Shown: positions 1-11,217 of the stretch, in pieces
Numbering within the stretch: position 1 is the stretch's first letter
How the letters are laid out: each line of letters starts with the position of its first letter
Source: Prorocentrum cordatum
Lineage: Eukaryota; Sar; Dinophyceae; Prorocentrales; Prorocentraceae
NCBI GenBank assembly: GCA_963575745.1
Contig: CAUYUJ010001365.1
Span: forward strand, 1 to 64,000
DNA: 64,000 nt
Direction of reading: 5' to 3'
Notes under the pieces: generated by a model
The model's input: only the letters and a program-made list of their open reading frames with translations
Databases searched by the model: none
Told to the model about the DNA's origin: nothing
Translations under genes and position numbers: made by a program

Positions 1-46
1 TACGACTACTACGACTACTACTACGACTACTACGACTACTACTACG

Positions 47-99
<53 letters not shown>

Positions 100-101
100 A
101 C
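1..101. repeat. TAC/GAC microsatellite
   Basis: The first 100 bases are an almost pure trinucleotide array of TAC with interspersed GAC units. It continues off the left edge of the window, so its full length is unknown. Confidence 0.95.
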
Positions 102-111
102 TCAAAACTTA

Positions 112-215
112 TGCTAAGAAATCTTCCAGTAAGAAATTGAGACCCAGCTTCGCTGAATTTCTTAGCCCCCTTGCGAGAGCCAGCTTTGAAGCGTGCAATT
201 TCTTAGCGCAGCGCG
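112..215. other. Left flank of satellite block with CTAAGAAA/TTTCTTAG motifs
   Basis: This stretch contains GCTAAGAAA near 114, AATTGAGACCCAGCTT near 135, and TTTCTTAGC near 158 and 200. The same words recur at the far side of the satellite block (4645-4745), including AATTGAGACCCAGCTT in the same orientation and TTTCTTAGCA. The block may therefore be bounded by inverted repeats. No coding potential is seen. Confidence 0.4.
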
Positions 216-299
216 ACGCCAGTGTGGGTGGTTCCGATGAAGATTGTGCCGGTGATTGTGCAAATTGCGGCGCCGGGGGCTCTGCAGCAAACAACATAC

Positions 300-1872
300 A
301 GGAACACGTCAAGATCTGGGCGAAGATCGGGGTGGTGATCTGGGGGAAAATCTGGGGGAACAGCCAGAGCAAAATCCGGGAGGCGATCTATGGAAATCAG
401 TAAGAAGATCTGGGGGAAGATGTGGAGGAAGATCTGGAGAAATATATGCAGGAACATATGGAAGGAGATCTGGGGGAGTATTTGGATGAACGAACGGGGA
501 ACAAGCTAGAGGAAGATCTCGATGAAGATCTGGAGGGAGATCTGGAGGAAAATCTGGAGGAAGATCTGGAGGAAGATCTGGAGGAAGATTTGGAGGAAGA
601 TCTCGAGGAACCTCCGGAGGAAGATCTGGAGGAAGATCTGGAGGAAGATCTGGACGAAGATCTGGATGAAGATCTGGAGGAAGATCCGGAGGAAGATCCG
701 GAGGAAGATCTGGAGAAAGATCTATGGGAAGATCAGGAGGAAGATCAGGAGGAAGATCTGGAGGAAGATCGGGAAGAAGATCTGTAGGAAGATCTGGAGG
801 AAGATCTGGAGGAAGATCCGGAGGAAGATCTGGAGGAAGATCTGGAGGAAAATCTGGAGGAAGATTTGGAGGAAGATCTGGAGGAAGATCTGGAGGAAGA
901 TCTGGAAGAAAATCTGGAGGATGATCTGGAGGAAAAGTTCTGGAGGAAGACCTTGAGGAAGATCTGGAAGAAGATTTGGAGGAAGATCTAGAGGAAGATC
1001 TGGAGGAAGATCTGGAGGAAGATCTGGAGGAAGATCTGGAGGAAGATGGGAGTGGATATGGGAGAAGATCTGAAACGACGATATGGGAAAAGATATCGAG
1101 GAAGATCTAAAAGAAGATATTGGGATTCATGAAAAGGAAGATTTGGAGGAACATCGGACGAGATGTGTGAAGATATTGATGAGGATCTGCGGGGAGATCT
1201 AAAGAAATATCATGCAAGCTGGAGGAAGATCCGGAGGAGGATCTGGAGGAAAATCTGGAGGATGACCAGGAGGAAGATCTGGACAATTCTGGAGGAAGAT
1301 CTGGAGGAAGACCTGGAGGAAGATTTGGAGGAAGATTTGAAGGAAGATCTGGAGGAAGATCTGGGGGAAGATCTGGAGGAAGATCCGGAGGAAGATCTGG
1401 AGGAAGATCTGGAGGAAGAAGGAAGAGTTCTGGAGGAAGATCCGCAGGAAAATCTGGAGGAAGATCTGGAGGAAGATCTGGAGGAAGATCTGGAGGAAAA
1501 TCTGGAGGAAAATCTCGGGGAGGAAGATCTGGAGGAACATCTGGAGGAAGATCTGGAGGAAGATCTGGAGGAAGATCTGGAGGAAGATCTCGATGAAGAT
1601 CTGGAGGAAGATCTGGACGAAGATCTGGAGGAAGATCCGATTGAATCCAGGGAGAAGATCTGGGTGAAGATCTGGGGGGAAGATCTGGAACAAGATGGGA
1701 TGGAGGAAGATCTGGGAGGAAAATCTGTGATGAAGATCTGAGAGGGAGATCTGGGAGGAAGATCTGGGAGGAAGATCTGGGTGAATATCTGGGTGAATAT
1801 CCGGGAGGAAGATCTGGAGGGAAGATCAGGTGAAGATCTGGGAGGATGATCTGGAGGAAGATCTGGAAGAAG
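300..1872. repeat. 12-bp satellite, block 1
   Basis: Long tandem array of a 12-bp unit, consensus GGAAGATCTGGA, with many point variants. Each unit carries the palindrome AGATCT. All frames stay open for long distances because the unit is a multiple of three, giving Glu-Asp-Leu-Glu repeats on the plus strand and Leu-Pro-Pro-Asp or Ile-Phe-Leu-Gln repeats on the minus strand. I treat these open frames as by-products of the satellite, not as a gene. Confidence 0.9.
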
Positions 1873-1874
1873 AT

Positions 1875-2245
1875 ATGATGGTTATGCTGGTGGCTCTGTT
1901 GGTGGTTGCGCTGGTCTCTGTGCTGTCGGTCGTGCTGCTCGTTTTGATGGTGGTTTCGCTGGTGACGATTTTGCTAGTTGCGATAGTGGTTGCGCTCGTG
2001 GTGGTGGTGGTTGCGATGGTATTTCTGCCACTAGTTTTGCTGGAGAGGCGGATGGTGTGGCTGGGGATTGTGCTGGCACGGTGGCGGAGGAAACACCCAG
2101 TGGATAAAGTGCTGGTGCGTTGGCGGAGATTTCGAATAAATTTCTGTGTTAATACTTGCGCCGGTGGTTTTGCTGGACATGTTGCTGGTGGTCGCGTTGT
2201 TCATTCTGCTGGTGATTCTGCTGGTGGTAGCCTCGTCCGCACTTT
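1875..2245. repeat. Degenerate GTTGCTGGTG-type minisatellite
   Basis: Imperfect repetition of GCTGGTGGT, GTTGCTGGT and TTTGCTGGT words, abutting satellite block 1 on the left and a TCC tract on the right. No gene is recognised. Confidence 0.6.
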
Positions 2246-2505
2246 TCTCCTCCTCCTCCTCCGCCTCTTCCTCCTCCTATTCCTCCTCCGCCTCCTCCTC
2301 CTCATTGTTCCCGTCCTTTTCCTTTCCTTTTCTTCCTGCTCGTTTTCCTCCTCCGCCTCCTCCTCCTCCTCCTCCGCCTCCTCCTCCCTGTCCTCCTCCC
2401 CTTCCTCCTCCTCCTCCTCCTCCTCCTCCTCCTCCTCCTCCTCCTCCTCCTCCTCCTCCTCCTCCTCCTCCTCCTTCTCATACTACTCCTACTCCTCCAA
2501 GCGAA
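2246..2505. repeat. TCC microsatellite
   Basis: Pyrimidine tract of mostly TCC units, uninterrupted over roughly 2400-2473. Open frames here encode Ser, Pro or Leu homopolymers and are not considered genes. Confidence 0.95.
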
Positions 2506-2534
2506 GCGCGCGGCACGTCCTTGGAAGAGGGGCT

Positions 2535-2912
2535 TCCGTTGAATATCTGGAGGAACAGCCGGGAGGGGAAGATCTGGAGGAAGATCTGGGAGAAGATCTA
2601 GAAGAGAGATCTGAGAGAAAATCTGGGGGAAGATCTGGTGAAAGAGCTGCGTGGCGACCCGGAGGAAGATCTGGAGGAAGATCTGGAGGAAGATCTGGGG
2701 GAAGATCTGGAGGAAGATTTTGGGGAAGATCTGGAGGAAGATCTGGAGGAAGATCTGGAGGAAGATCTGGAGGAATTTCTGGAGGAAGATCTGGAGGAAG
2801 ATCTTGGGGAAGATGTGGAGGAAGATCTGGAGGATGATGTGGCGGAAGATCTGGAGGAAGATCTGGAGGAAGATCTGGAGGAAGATCTGGAGGAAGATCT
2901 GGAGGAACGAAC
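2535..2912. repeat. 12-bp satellite, block 2
   Basis: Same GGAAGATCTGGA unit as block 1. It includes a distinctive non-unit segment, GTGAAAGAGCTGCGTGGCGA (near 2638), that recurs in block 3 (near 4259). Blocks 2 and 3 therefore share a larger duplicated unit or are halves of one array. Confidence 0.9.
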
Positions 2913-2924
2913 GAACGAACGAAC
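2905..2924. repeat. GAAC tetranucleotide run, probable LINE 3' tail
   Basis: About four GAAC/CGAA units join satellite block 2 to the 3' end of the minus-strand LINE at 3016-4128. On the element strand this reads as a short GTTC tail, consistent with a microsatellite-tailed LINE insertion into the satellite. Confidence 0.45.
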
Positions 2925-3015
2925 GCCGGATCCGCGCGCGCGCCGCATGGGCGCCCGCGCGCGCCCGTTAGGGCGTGGCGGTGGAGGCCGTGGCCTCGAT
3001 ATGGAAAATAACAAC

Positions 3016-4128
3016 TCAATGCTGTGAAACATAAGTGGATTCATGTCTTCTCCACCAATCAGAATGCGCGGCAGCCCGAATCCATCGCAAGTCGTTGGTA
3101 TTGTTGTGTTCGTGTTGTCGGGGAGCAGTCGCTGCCAAAATGTCTCCCTGCCCATCGCTGTCGTCGTCGTCGCAAGTACTCCCGTTTAAGGTATGTAGGA
3201 ACTTCCGGATGTCATCCTCCCAACGTTTATGTTGGCCTCCATGCCGTCTCCACCCTTGTTGCTTAGCGTTGGTGTTTGGATCCCATCCTAGTGCTCGCTG
3301 TGTCCAGCGTGTCGTGGGGTGGTTCGCCACAGTGGTTGCCCATCGCCAAACCATCCGTCGTTGTATGTGTAGCACGTCGGGTATGTCGTGCTTGAGCATC
3401 ATTGTTTCCGCAATCCGTGTGCTCCTCTGAATATATTCCGACCATGGCTCAATACCGTCGTCGGGCCCCGCTTCCGGCTGTGTCGCCTCTTCGCTGTCGT
3501 AGTCCTGAGGGTCGTCGTGGTCGGTAGGTGGGTTGCTGCATACGTCTGATTCGCTGGTGTCGTTGTCGGTCGTCACAGTGTCGCCGGTGTCGTGCCCATT
3601 GCTTTGGCTCGTCTCTGGGTTAGGGCGTGGTGTGGGTGAGGGTGTCGTCCGCCGACGTGGCGTTCCGATAATCATTCTGACCATTCGACGTTGTGTTCTG
3701 CGCAACTGTTGTTTGAGGGGTTCTGTTAGAGTCCACGTTTCGGCGCCATACGTCATTGTAGGTATTACGGTTCCTCTGTATAGTCGTAACCGGTTGCCCA
3801 GTGGATAATGTCCGCTGGTGAGCTCCTGTCGATAGCTACTGAAGCATGCCCACGCTGCACGAATGCGGTGTTTGAGTTCTGTCGCAATGGCGTCGTGAAA
3901 TGTAATGGCCTGTCCCAGGTATTTGATAGTGCCGGTGTGTGGTAGCACTTCGATGTCCATGTCTGCGACTCTGACCAGGCGTGCGCGGTGGCGGGACTGG
4001 TTGGTCAGGATTTTGGTTTTGGTGGGGTGCAGTTCCAGACCGTGCGGCCTGGCTGAGGCGATCAGGTCGGAGAGCATGGCCTTCAAGTTGGGCAGCGATT
4101 GGCTGACCAACAAGATGTCGTCGGCGAA
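3016..4128 (-). mobile_element. 5'-truncated LINE reverse transcriptase (C-terminal half)
   Basis: An open frame of about 370 codons encodes the second half of a non-LTR retrotransposon RT. It starts with the catalytic palm motif RFADDILL (codons 4117-4131). It continues through a primer-grip/thumb-like region with SLPNLKAMLSDL, HPTKTKIL and KYLGQAITF, then a C-terminal part with MTYGAETWTL, RRTQRRMVRMI and a Trp-rich tail ending at the TGA at 3016-3018. This layout is typical of LINE C-termini in dinoflagellates, and the plus-strand LINE at 21-33 kb has the same motifs. Endonuclease, RT fingers and palm motif A are missing: upstream of RFADD the frame runs straight into 12-bp satellite, so the junction at about 4130 is a 5' truncation point. 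The catalytic Asp pair is intact, but the copy cannot be autonomous. Confidence 0.85.
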
Positions 4129-4130
4129 AC

Positions 4131-4640
4131 GGAGATCTGGAGGAAGATCTGGAGGAAGATTTGGAGGAAGATCTGGAGGAAGATCTGGAGGAAGATCTGA
4201 AGGAAGATCTGGGAGAAGATCTGGGGGAAGATCTGGAGAAAGATCAGGGGAAAGATCTGGTGAAAGAGCTGCGTGGCGACCTGGAAGGAGATCGGGAGTA
4301 AGATCTGAGAGGAAATCTGAAGGTAGATCTGGTGCAAGATCTGGGTGAAGATCCAGGGGAAGATCTGGGAGAAAACCTGAAGGAAGATCAGGGGAAAGAT
4401 CTAAGGGAAGATCTCGATGAAGATTGGGGGGGAGATCTAAGGAGGGATTGATCTGGGCGAAGATCCGAAGGAAGATCTGGGCGGAGATCTCGGAGAGGAT
4501 TTGGGCGAAGATCTGGGGGAAACTCTCGGAGAGAATACAGAAGAAAATCGGGAAGAATATCTGAGGGAAGATCCAAAGGAAGATCTCGGCGAAGATCTGG
4601 AAAAAGATCCCGAAGATCTGGAGGAAGATCAGTAAGAAGA
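4131..4640. repeat. 12-bp satellite, block 3
   Basis: Continuation of the GGAAGATCTGGA satellite on the other side of the LINE, more diverged toward its right end. It abuts the LINE frame with no spacer. Confidence 0.9.
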
Positions 4641-4644
4641 TGCC

Positions 4645-4745
4645 GGCGTTAAGAAACTGAGCCAGCTTTTGGGAAGTCATTATCGAATTTGAAAAAAATT
4701 GAGACCCAGCTTGGCGGGAGGGAGTTTCTTAGCAGAAGATATGAG
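4645..4745. other. Right flank of satellite block
   Basis: Contains TTAAGAAACTGAGCCAGCTT, AATTGAGACCCAGCTT and GTTTCTTAGCA, matching words in the left flank at 112-215. It may be one end of a larger element or an old target sequence that contains the satellite. Confidence 0.35.
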
Positions 4746-4792
4746 TGTAGTTACTATTACGACTACCACGCCTACTTCCAATATTACTCCGA

Positions 4793-4870
4793 GTCCTAGT
4801 CCTAGTCCTAGTCCTAGTCCTAGTCCTAGTTCTAGTCCTAGTCCTACTCTTGCTCGCACTCCTACTCCTA
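4793..4870. repeat. CCTAGT hexanucleotide repeat
   Basis: About a dozen CCTAGT units that decay on the right into CCTACT. Confidence 0.9.
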
Positions 4871-5283
4871 ACTCGAGTTTCCCCTCTTGTCCTCCTCCTC
4901 CATCCTCCTCCTCATCCCATCCCTTTCAGAACGCCACCTCCCTGAAACACCACATACCATTGCCGGCCGACGAGAGATTGCAGGACGGTCTGGCCTCGCC
5001 TCGTCGACCGGCGAAATGCCCCCGAGGTCCCGCGCCCCCGCGTCAAGGCATTCCAGCAGCAAGTCCCCGCCGTCGTCGCTCGCGTCCGCCAGGTTTGGGG
5101 GGACCTGGACGACCACGTCCTGGGCCGGCGGGAAGGGCGCACCCGAGAACGTGTGGGGAAGTCTTCCGAGGACGAGCGCGCTGATCCAGTCTTGGGAGCG
5201 AGTCAATAGAAGGTGGCCATACATGGGGGGGGGGACAGGAGCCGCTCTCGGGCCCTAGGCACCTTTCTGGGCTCGAAAGAGCC

Positions 5284-5450
5284 TCATTTGAATGCTCTGT
5301 TTCGCCAGCATGGTTCGCCGGGTCGTATTCTGGGCAACTCGCATACCCGAGAGGTTGGTCCAAGCGCCGGCGTCGACGACGACGCCCAGCAGGCATCCTG
5401 AAAAAATATGCGCCTGCCAGGTACTGCGGCGAGTCGTCCTGGGAGCTCGA
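5284..5450 (-). pseudogene. Copia-type aspartic protease relic
   Basis: The minus strand encodes GVVVDAGAWTNLSG (about 5345-5390), which fits the retropepsin active-site loop of dinoflagellate copia-like polyproteins. The expected D-T/S-G triplet is D-A-G here, so catalysis is doubtful. It lies downstream, in the minus direction, of the gag relic at 7061-8255, in the order gag then protease. No integrase or RT follows, and the element is truncated near 5230. By-eye call from a short motif. Confidence 0.55.
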
Positions 5451-5593
5451 GCCTGTGCCCACCGAGCTCGGCCACCACGGAAGTGCAAGTCCGTGCGATG
5501 TAGGCCACGGAGGCATGTGCAAGTCCAGGTGACCGTCGCAGGGCACTGGCGCATCTACCGCGGACGCGAAACTGGAAGCAACGCCTGGGGATC

Positions 5594-6900
5594 TCAGGAG
5601 ATTTTGCCGCGGTGTCCCCGGTGTTGGAACTGGTCGATGAGAAGGCGCTGTGTCCTGATGTGGTGGTGCCTTCTGCAGCCCGTGCCCTGCTGCTGCGTCG
5701 CGGGTCGGCGACGCAATTGTCGGAACCGCCGTGCACCACCTGCGCCAATGATGCGAAGTCGGCGATGACGTCGGCCGGTCCGCGGCGCGCCATGCAGGAA
5801 ACCAAGCTGGTTTCCGTATTCTGCATAAGTTACAGGCGGCGTGCGCGATGCAGAATGCGTCGGCACTGCAGTCGCGCAGCCCTTGTCGGCGTGAACGAAA
5901 GCCGCGAGACAGATAGGGCGCCCCGTATCGTCGCCGTTAGAAACGGCAGCTGTGGAAGGTATAGCTGGCGCGGCAGCCAGCTCTGGAGGAGGGTTTGTCG
6001 GCGTCTCTGCCAAGTCCGCGCGGCTTGGCGCTGCCGGTTTGCCTGTAGTCATAACAGCTTCAGTGCTGGCTGCACGCCGCGGAGCTCGTCGAGGTGTCGT
6101 CGTCGAGCGCGGTCGAGGGTGGAGTGCGCGACGTGCTCGGACCGATAGCCGCGGACATCCGTATCTCGCGGTCAGCGAAACAGATGGCCACCACCCCAAC
6201 GGTTGGCTCATGCCCGCCGGCCTGTCTGCGTCGAACAGGGCCATTCCAAAGGGCGTGTCCGACACTAACGGCGGCGCAGGTGCAGACGCCGCCTGCGGCG
6301 GCCACATGGAGCTCGATCCGCATGGAACGCCAGTGCCGAGCGAAGCCGCTGACGGCATGCGGGCCCAGCTCGGCAGTTGCACGTCGACAGCTGGCGGCGC
6401 GCGGGCAGCAGCCCGAGCGCGGCGGCCGCCCGGCCAACCGCGCCCCTGGTCCTGTCCCAAAGGGGAAGCGCCGACAACTCGCGTCCATGGCGGCAACGCT
6501 GGCGACGTCGTCGGAGCTGTCGGCGCCGTCGGCGCGATCGGCGCTGGACCCCCCGCTGCTGCCGAGCGGCATTGCGGCGCAGTTGCGCTGCCCACTGGCT
6601 GAGCAGAGGCCTGCGCGCGGCCCGCGAGATCGCCCATCTCCTGTCGCTGTCGTCGCATCTCGGCATCGCGGAGATCGGGCGACGCCGGCGGAGATGATGC
6701 ACCCGCCAAACGTGAGCGCTGACTGCGGCCATTCTGTCGCCGCGATCCGTCGGGCGACGAACTTGGCGGAGTGGCCGCTGCAGCTGGCCGCGGCGCTGCC
6801 GACGCCGGCGCAGGCCGTCCGCCGCCCCGGGGATCGGCGCCCTGCGTCGGGCCACGCGCGCCCGAACCTGTGGGCGCAGCGCAGTCTGCCCATGGCCAAC
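5594..6900 (-). other. GC-rich linker of the decayed copia element
   Basis: GC-rich sequence with long open frames on both strands, rich in Ala, Pro and Arg, as expected from base composition alone. It lies between the gag and protease relics and is probably the eroded middle of the same polyprotein. I recognise no domain in it. Confidence 0.3.
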
Positions 6901-7060
6901 GAAATCCCTGATCATCTAAACCGCGCGCGCGCCCGTCAGGGGCTGCTGCGTAGCTGGGATCGGCCCTTGCCGCCCCGGAGCCGACGGCGGCGCGGGCGCT
7001 GGTCGCGCCCGCGACATGCGAGTCGCACCCCGCCAGGGCCCGCAGGGTTGCCTTGCAGGC

Positions 7061-8255
7061 TCAGCAGCTCCAGCCGCAGCCCGCCCCCTCCCTCTCAATT
7101 GCCCTCTGGGCGCGGCGCGCGGGCCGACAGTTGTTGCGGCGTCGCCGCCGCGCTTCGACGCGCTCGCAAGCTCGGCGCAAATGCGCGCCGCGCTGTTCCA
7201 CGGGAACATCGAATAGCCCGGGGTCGTCGGCAGCAATGTCACCTTCGCCGAATGAGCTGATAGCGTGGGTGTCGGTGCCTGAGTAAAAAGGCACCTGCTG
7301 GGAATGCCTTCTGCTCTGGCGGAGGCGGCGCAGGCGGGTTCGGCGCCGCCCCCAGCGCTGATGGACCGAGGCCGTCCCAGCTCGATCCGCCCGCAGTGCC
7401 GCAGGCACTCTGAGCCTGATCTTGCGCAGGCGCACCCGCGAAGAAGGTCTGCTGCTAGGGCGGAAGATCCGCTGGGGCGAGATTGCCGGGCAACCCCTCG
7501 ACCGCGCGCCCAAGTCGTCGGAATTGACCCGTCACGCAAGCGAGTTGCGCTGCGTACGTCCCATGGTCAGTTGCACGTTTGACACTCCCACAGCGCGCAA
7601 GGAGGAAGAAGCTCAGACCCTCGTGGTCGATGCTGATTTGACCAGCTTGCTGAGTGCGGTTGCGGAAGATGTCAAAGCGCGCGAGGAGATTGTCGATGCG
7701 CTCCCGCGGCAGTCGATTGATGCCCATGAGTGCTGAGACTGCCGAGGCTCGCTCTTCCTTGCCCAGCTGGCCCCGACGTTCGGCCAAACTGCGCAGCGGT
7801 TAGGTCATCGGTGGCACTGGGCTGCCGTTGACGGCACCTCCCTGGACGAGGGCAGCCGGCGGCCATTCGTCCACGCACTCTCGGGCCAAGCCGGTGAGCC
7901 CCGATGAGACGCAGGCACATTGGCGACACTCGTTGAGGTTGGAGCTCGACACTGGCCATATCATCACCTCCCGCACCCAACGTTGGAGAGGGAACCCGAG
8001 ATTGTTGCTGCCCCTTCGCCCATGCAGGTGAGGCAGCTGGCCAGAGCCAGCATGCCTACTCCGATGGCCTCCCATCCAGAGTGGAGGTCCTCCATGGCTC
8101 CAGGAGGCGCTGGAGGCCAGGGGCCCGCCGACGGCCTTGCTCTGACCATGGTCCTCGATGCCGTCGTGGGCCCCTGCCCCGAATGTGTTCCTCTTCGTCA
8201 ACGCATTAAGTATTGCCTGCTGTCGCGTCGTTGCGGGCGTCGTCAACCGAGACAC
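7061..8255 (-). pseudogene. Ty1/copia-like gag relic
   Basis: A gag-like polypeptide can be followed on the minus strand through several breaks. The first part (8255 to 7800) contains VREVMIWPVSSSNLNEC and SGLTGLARECVDEWPP. An in-frame TAA near 7799-7801 interrupts it. The same frame then continues through ERASAVSALMGINRLPRERI and LARFDIFRNRTQQAG (to about 7560). After a frameshift, another frame (about 7330-7200) has FYSGTDTHAISSFGEGDI and DDPGLFDVPVEQRGAH. These are segments I recognise from gag regions of dinoflagellate copia-like elements. No zinc knuckle was found. With one nonsense codon and at least one frameshift it is a pseudogene. No LTR was identified. Confidence 0.6.
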
Positions 8256-8259
8256 TCCG

Positions 8260-8840
8260 CAATGCAGTTGCGCCGGTGCCCCGCGTGCGTCGCGTGGCCA
8301 CTGTGCTGGGGGCCGCCGCTCTCACGATAGCCCAGAGGAGTGCGCACCGGGATCTCGCCCTATTGATGTACTGCCCCTTGGAGATCTGACAACATGATTG
8401 ATTGTCCGACACTCCACAGGGACCCCTTTCCTATCAAAGTTTTGTTTTGCCGACTGCTTTGCAAGGGTTTCCGCAAGATAGTTGCGGGGCGCGCGGGGCC
8501 ACGTGCCGACGCTGTTGTTGATGGGGGCGAGTCTTTATTATCACTATTCGTTCCGACAGGCACCGACGGTGGCCCCAACATAGTTGGAATGCGCCCCCCG
8601 AAGGGAAAGAAACAAGCTGCGGCGGCAACGGGTGGGCGCAGCGTTCCCTGTAGTGCATGACGCCGTTCTTGTACGGGTAGTTGTTTTTGCCGCGCGTCCT
8701 GGCGCAAAGGGAGAACCATAGACACAGAAGGCATCAAGATCCCGAAAAGGACCCTTGCCGAACAGGACGCAGGTGATGAAGTTGAGGCAGGCGGGCGAGA
8801 GACTTGCGGAGAAGCCGCGAGGGCCCTGGCGGCGGGAAGA
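8260..8840. other. Intergenic, nothing recognised
   Basis: No coding, RNA or repeat feature was identified in this stretch between the copia relic and a 180-bp inverted-repeat element. Confidence 0.5.
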
Positions 8841-8841
8841 G

Positions 8842-9021
8842 TACAGTCGGGGCGTTGGCCGAAGGAACCCTAAATAAGGAACGGGGCCCCTTTCTCCCAT
8901 ACTTTGAACTTCGATTTCCCATGGAAAACCCCAGGAAAACAGAAGGCAAACTGTCGAACACTCAAGGAACACCGAGCCCCTCCCCAACGAAAAGGGTTCC
9001 TTCTTCACGGCCCCGGCTGTA
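8842..9021. mobile_element. MITE family A, copy 1 (180 bp)
   Basis: Starts TACAGTCGGGGCG and ends GGCCCCGGCTGTA, an imperfect terminal inverted repeat (TIR) with TA at both outer edges. The interior carries AATAAGGAACGGGGCCCCTT, an ATTTTCCATGGAAAAC-like core and GAAAAGGGTTCCTTCTTC. The same 180-bp structure recurs at 13390-13569. TA flanks plus CAG-starting TIRs suggest a Tc1/mariner-type non-autonomous element. Confidence 0.8.
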
Positions 9022-9189
9022 TGGGTAATCCAAAGAAAACTGGGTCCCGCTACCAACTCGGAAATTTAGATATGCGAGCCGTTTGCCCTGAGCTACCGTG
9101 AACACGGTTACAGCTGACATCGCCTAGCGCGGGCAGGCAGGTCGGCCGACCACGTACCCAGGCCGGAACGGCTGAAGAGAAGGGCGGCC

Positions 9190-9400
9190 ATTAACAGAGG
9201 CAAGGAGGATGAGGAGGAGGAGGATGAGGAGGAAGAGGACGAGGAGGAGGAGGAGGAATGGGGAGGAGAAGGAGGAGGAGGAGGAGGAGGACAAAGAAGA
9301 GGAGAGGGAGATGGAGCGAGGAACGAGGAGCGAGGAACGAGAAAGAGGGGGAGCGAGGAGGAAGAGGGAGGAGGTTAAGGAGGGAGGAGGACAAGGGGGG
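9190..9400. repeat. GGA/GAG purine microsatellite
   Basis: Strand-asymmetric purine tract of GAG/GGA units with GAAC interruptions. Confidence 0.95.
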
Positions 9401-9431
9401 GGAAGCGGAGCGATCCCCAAGCGACCCCCCG

Positions 9432-9851
9432 TCACTGCAGTGGCGGCTCGCACGCACGCCGGTGTGGAACACCAACACAATGGGGTAGATCTGCTCGCGG
9501 GAGTTTCTGTGTGCGAAATCCATCACCCCGCAACATATCAGTCAAACCCAACTTGATGACCTGCAAACACAAAGAACACAGAGCGATAAAGAAACGGACA
9601 CGTTCAATGTTGCTCTCCGAGAGGACGATCGTCGCCAAGCCGCTCTTGGGAGTCACTCTGGGGAACGATGGCCAGAAAACTGCTGGTAGAGAATATCGGT
9701 ACGTCAGTTCGCCCTGCGAGGTACGGAACTTCGGGCACTCGCAGACTAAGTGCCGCATGAATGGGTAGAGCTCGTCGCAGAACTCGCATTGTTTGCCAGA
9801 TTGGCGCCGCGTCTCCGTCGCACCCGCTCCCGAGCGGAATATCCAACACAC
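9432..9851 (-). pseudogene. LINE RT C-terminal Cys/His tail
   Basis: The minus-strand frame contains CEFCDELYPFMRHLVCECPKF-type spacing: Cys-x2-Cys, then His and Cys within a few residues. This matches the zinc-binding tail that follows RT in many LINEs. It lies downstream, in the minus direction, of the RT relics at 10020-10820 and the endonuclease at 11356-12546, in the expected order. Confidence 0.55.
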
Positions 9852-10019
9852 AGACGTTCATGGACAGAGAGCTTCAGGTACAGTGGCGAGTAGATCTTGG
9901 TGTAGCATGCTTCCACAAGAATCTCTTGCGTATCCAATATTGATGTGCGTGCTGAAAAATTGTGTCACATGTAGCTGCACTGGCCAAAACCTGACCCAAT
10001 TCGTCACATGATTGGGCCG

Positions 10020-11217
10020 TCATCGACTCCGCCAAGGCTGCACCAACCGGGGCATGGCCAGGCCGCGCCACAAACGTGTCGAACCGCGTCTGGAAAGGAG
10101 GCCACGACCATCGCTGTCCGCCACGTCATGACAAATATGGTCGTATGCTTTTGACATACTCAGTGCAATACTGTCGGCGCTCTCCTCGGAGTCGTGTAGC
10201 CAGAAGGAGCTGGTGTGGGCCACGCTGACCGTCTTGCAGTTGGCCCATTGATTTGTGGGAGACTTCGGCGTAGAAGGCGATAGCGCCCTAGCCAAATGCG
10301 CAAAATAATTGTGCGGACACTAATCGGACGCGCGTCCTCGTCGTTCCGTGGAAGACCAACCGCGCGCCACGCGAATAGGTGGTTTAAGTAGGTCAGCTGG
10401 TGGATGGCCTTGTGATTGCACACAGATTGCCGCCGTGCCCTTCCACAACGCAAAGAGCTCCCCAACCAGCCGAGGGAACAACTTCACGAGCGCACGCATT
10501 TCCCGAAAGGACCAACCATCCAGTCCAGGGCAGCCCTTGGAGTGTTTCATGGCCTGTTGGGAGCCCTCCAATGTCGGTATCCAGTCGGCCGGCAGCGTCG
10601 CAAGCGAGAAGACCCCTTGGGCCGCGTGCTGACGCCAGCGGGCCGCATGGCCAGAGCCGTCAACATTGGATGGGCACAACTGCTTCTCCCAGTGCTCACG
10701 TATGTCTCTCGCGTGGCAGCCGGAACAGGGCAGGGGTCGCTCGGAACACGGGCGTCGCCACGGCGAAGATGTCGCTGGTCCGGCTCGCGAACTTCGCCTT
10801 CCAGGCGGGCCGCGCTGCACGTTGTAGCTTGGCGTTCTCCCTCGTGGTGGCCGAGGTGGTGTGTGCCAGAGCGTCCGAGCAGGTCGGTTTGCCTGGGCCG
10901 TCCGTGGTGAGGAGGGCCTCGAACGCAGCTCTGGCGTACTGCTGAAAGTGGCGTGGGGGGTTGAGCTCCTCCGACGCAGCTACGCCCTGGCGGAGGTGCT
11001 CCGAGAGTTGGCGATGAAGTCGGAGATAAGAGCGGTGTGCGGTGGTCTGCTCAGGACGAGGCCTCCGAGCGTTGGCCACTGGGCGGTGGGTCGGAGGAGG
11101 ACCCTCCGGCCTCTCTGACGTCCACGTGAGGTCCCCCCCCCCGCTGTACCACCACGAGCAGAGCCGTCCCGGCCCGCCGATGCCGGTACTGCCGGCGCTC
11201 CACCAAGAGAGGCCCAA
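10020..11217 (-). pseudogene. LINE reverse transcriptase relic
   Basis: Three overlapping minus-strand frames carry pieces of a LINE RT. The linker after the endonuclease (10696-11217) is rich in Arg and His. The RT entry region (10320-10820) contains KHSKGCPGLDGWSFREMRAL, the usual G-x-D-G-W/F signature. A later piece (10020-10295) has SIALSMSKAYDHICHDV, where the palm A motif would be. Frames change between pieces and no Y/F-A-D-D motif was seen, so the enzyme is dead. Confidence 0.6.

Noticed and set aside
422-1741. Long acidic Glu-Asp-Leu-Glu repeat proteins and their antisense partners
   Set aside because: They follow exactly from the 12-bp satellite unit; all frames are open and no start context or unique domain is present.
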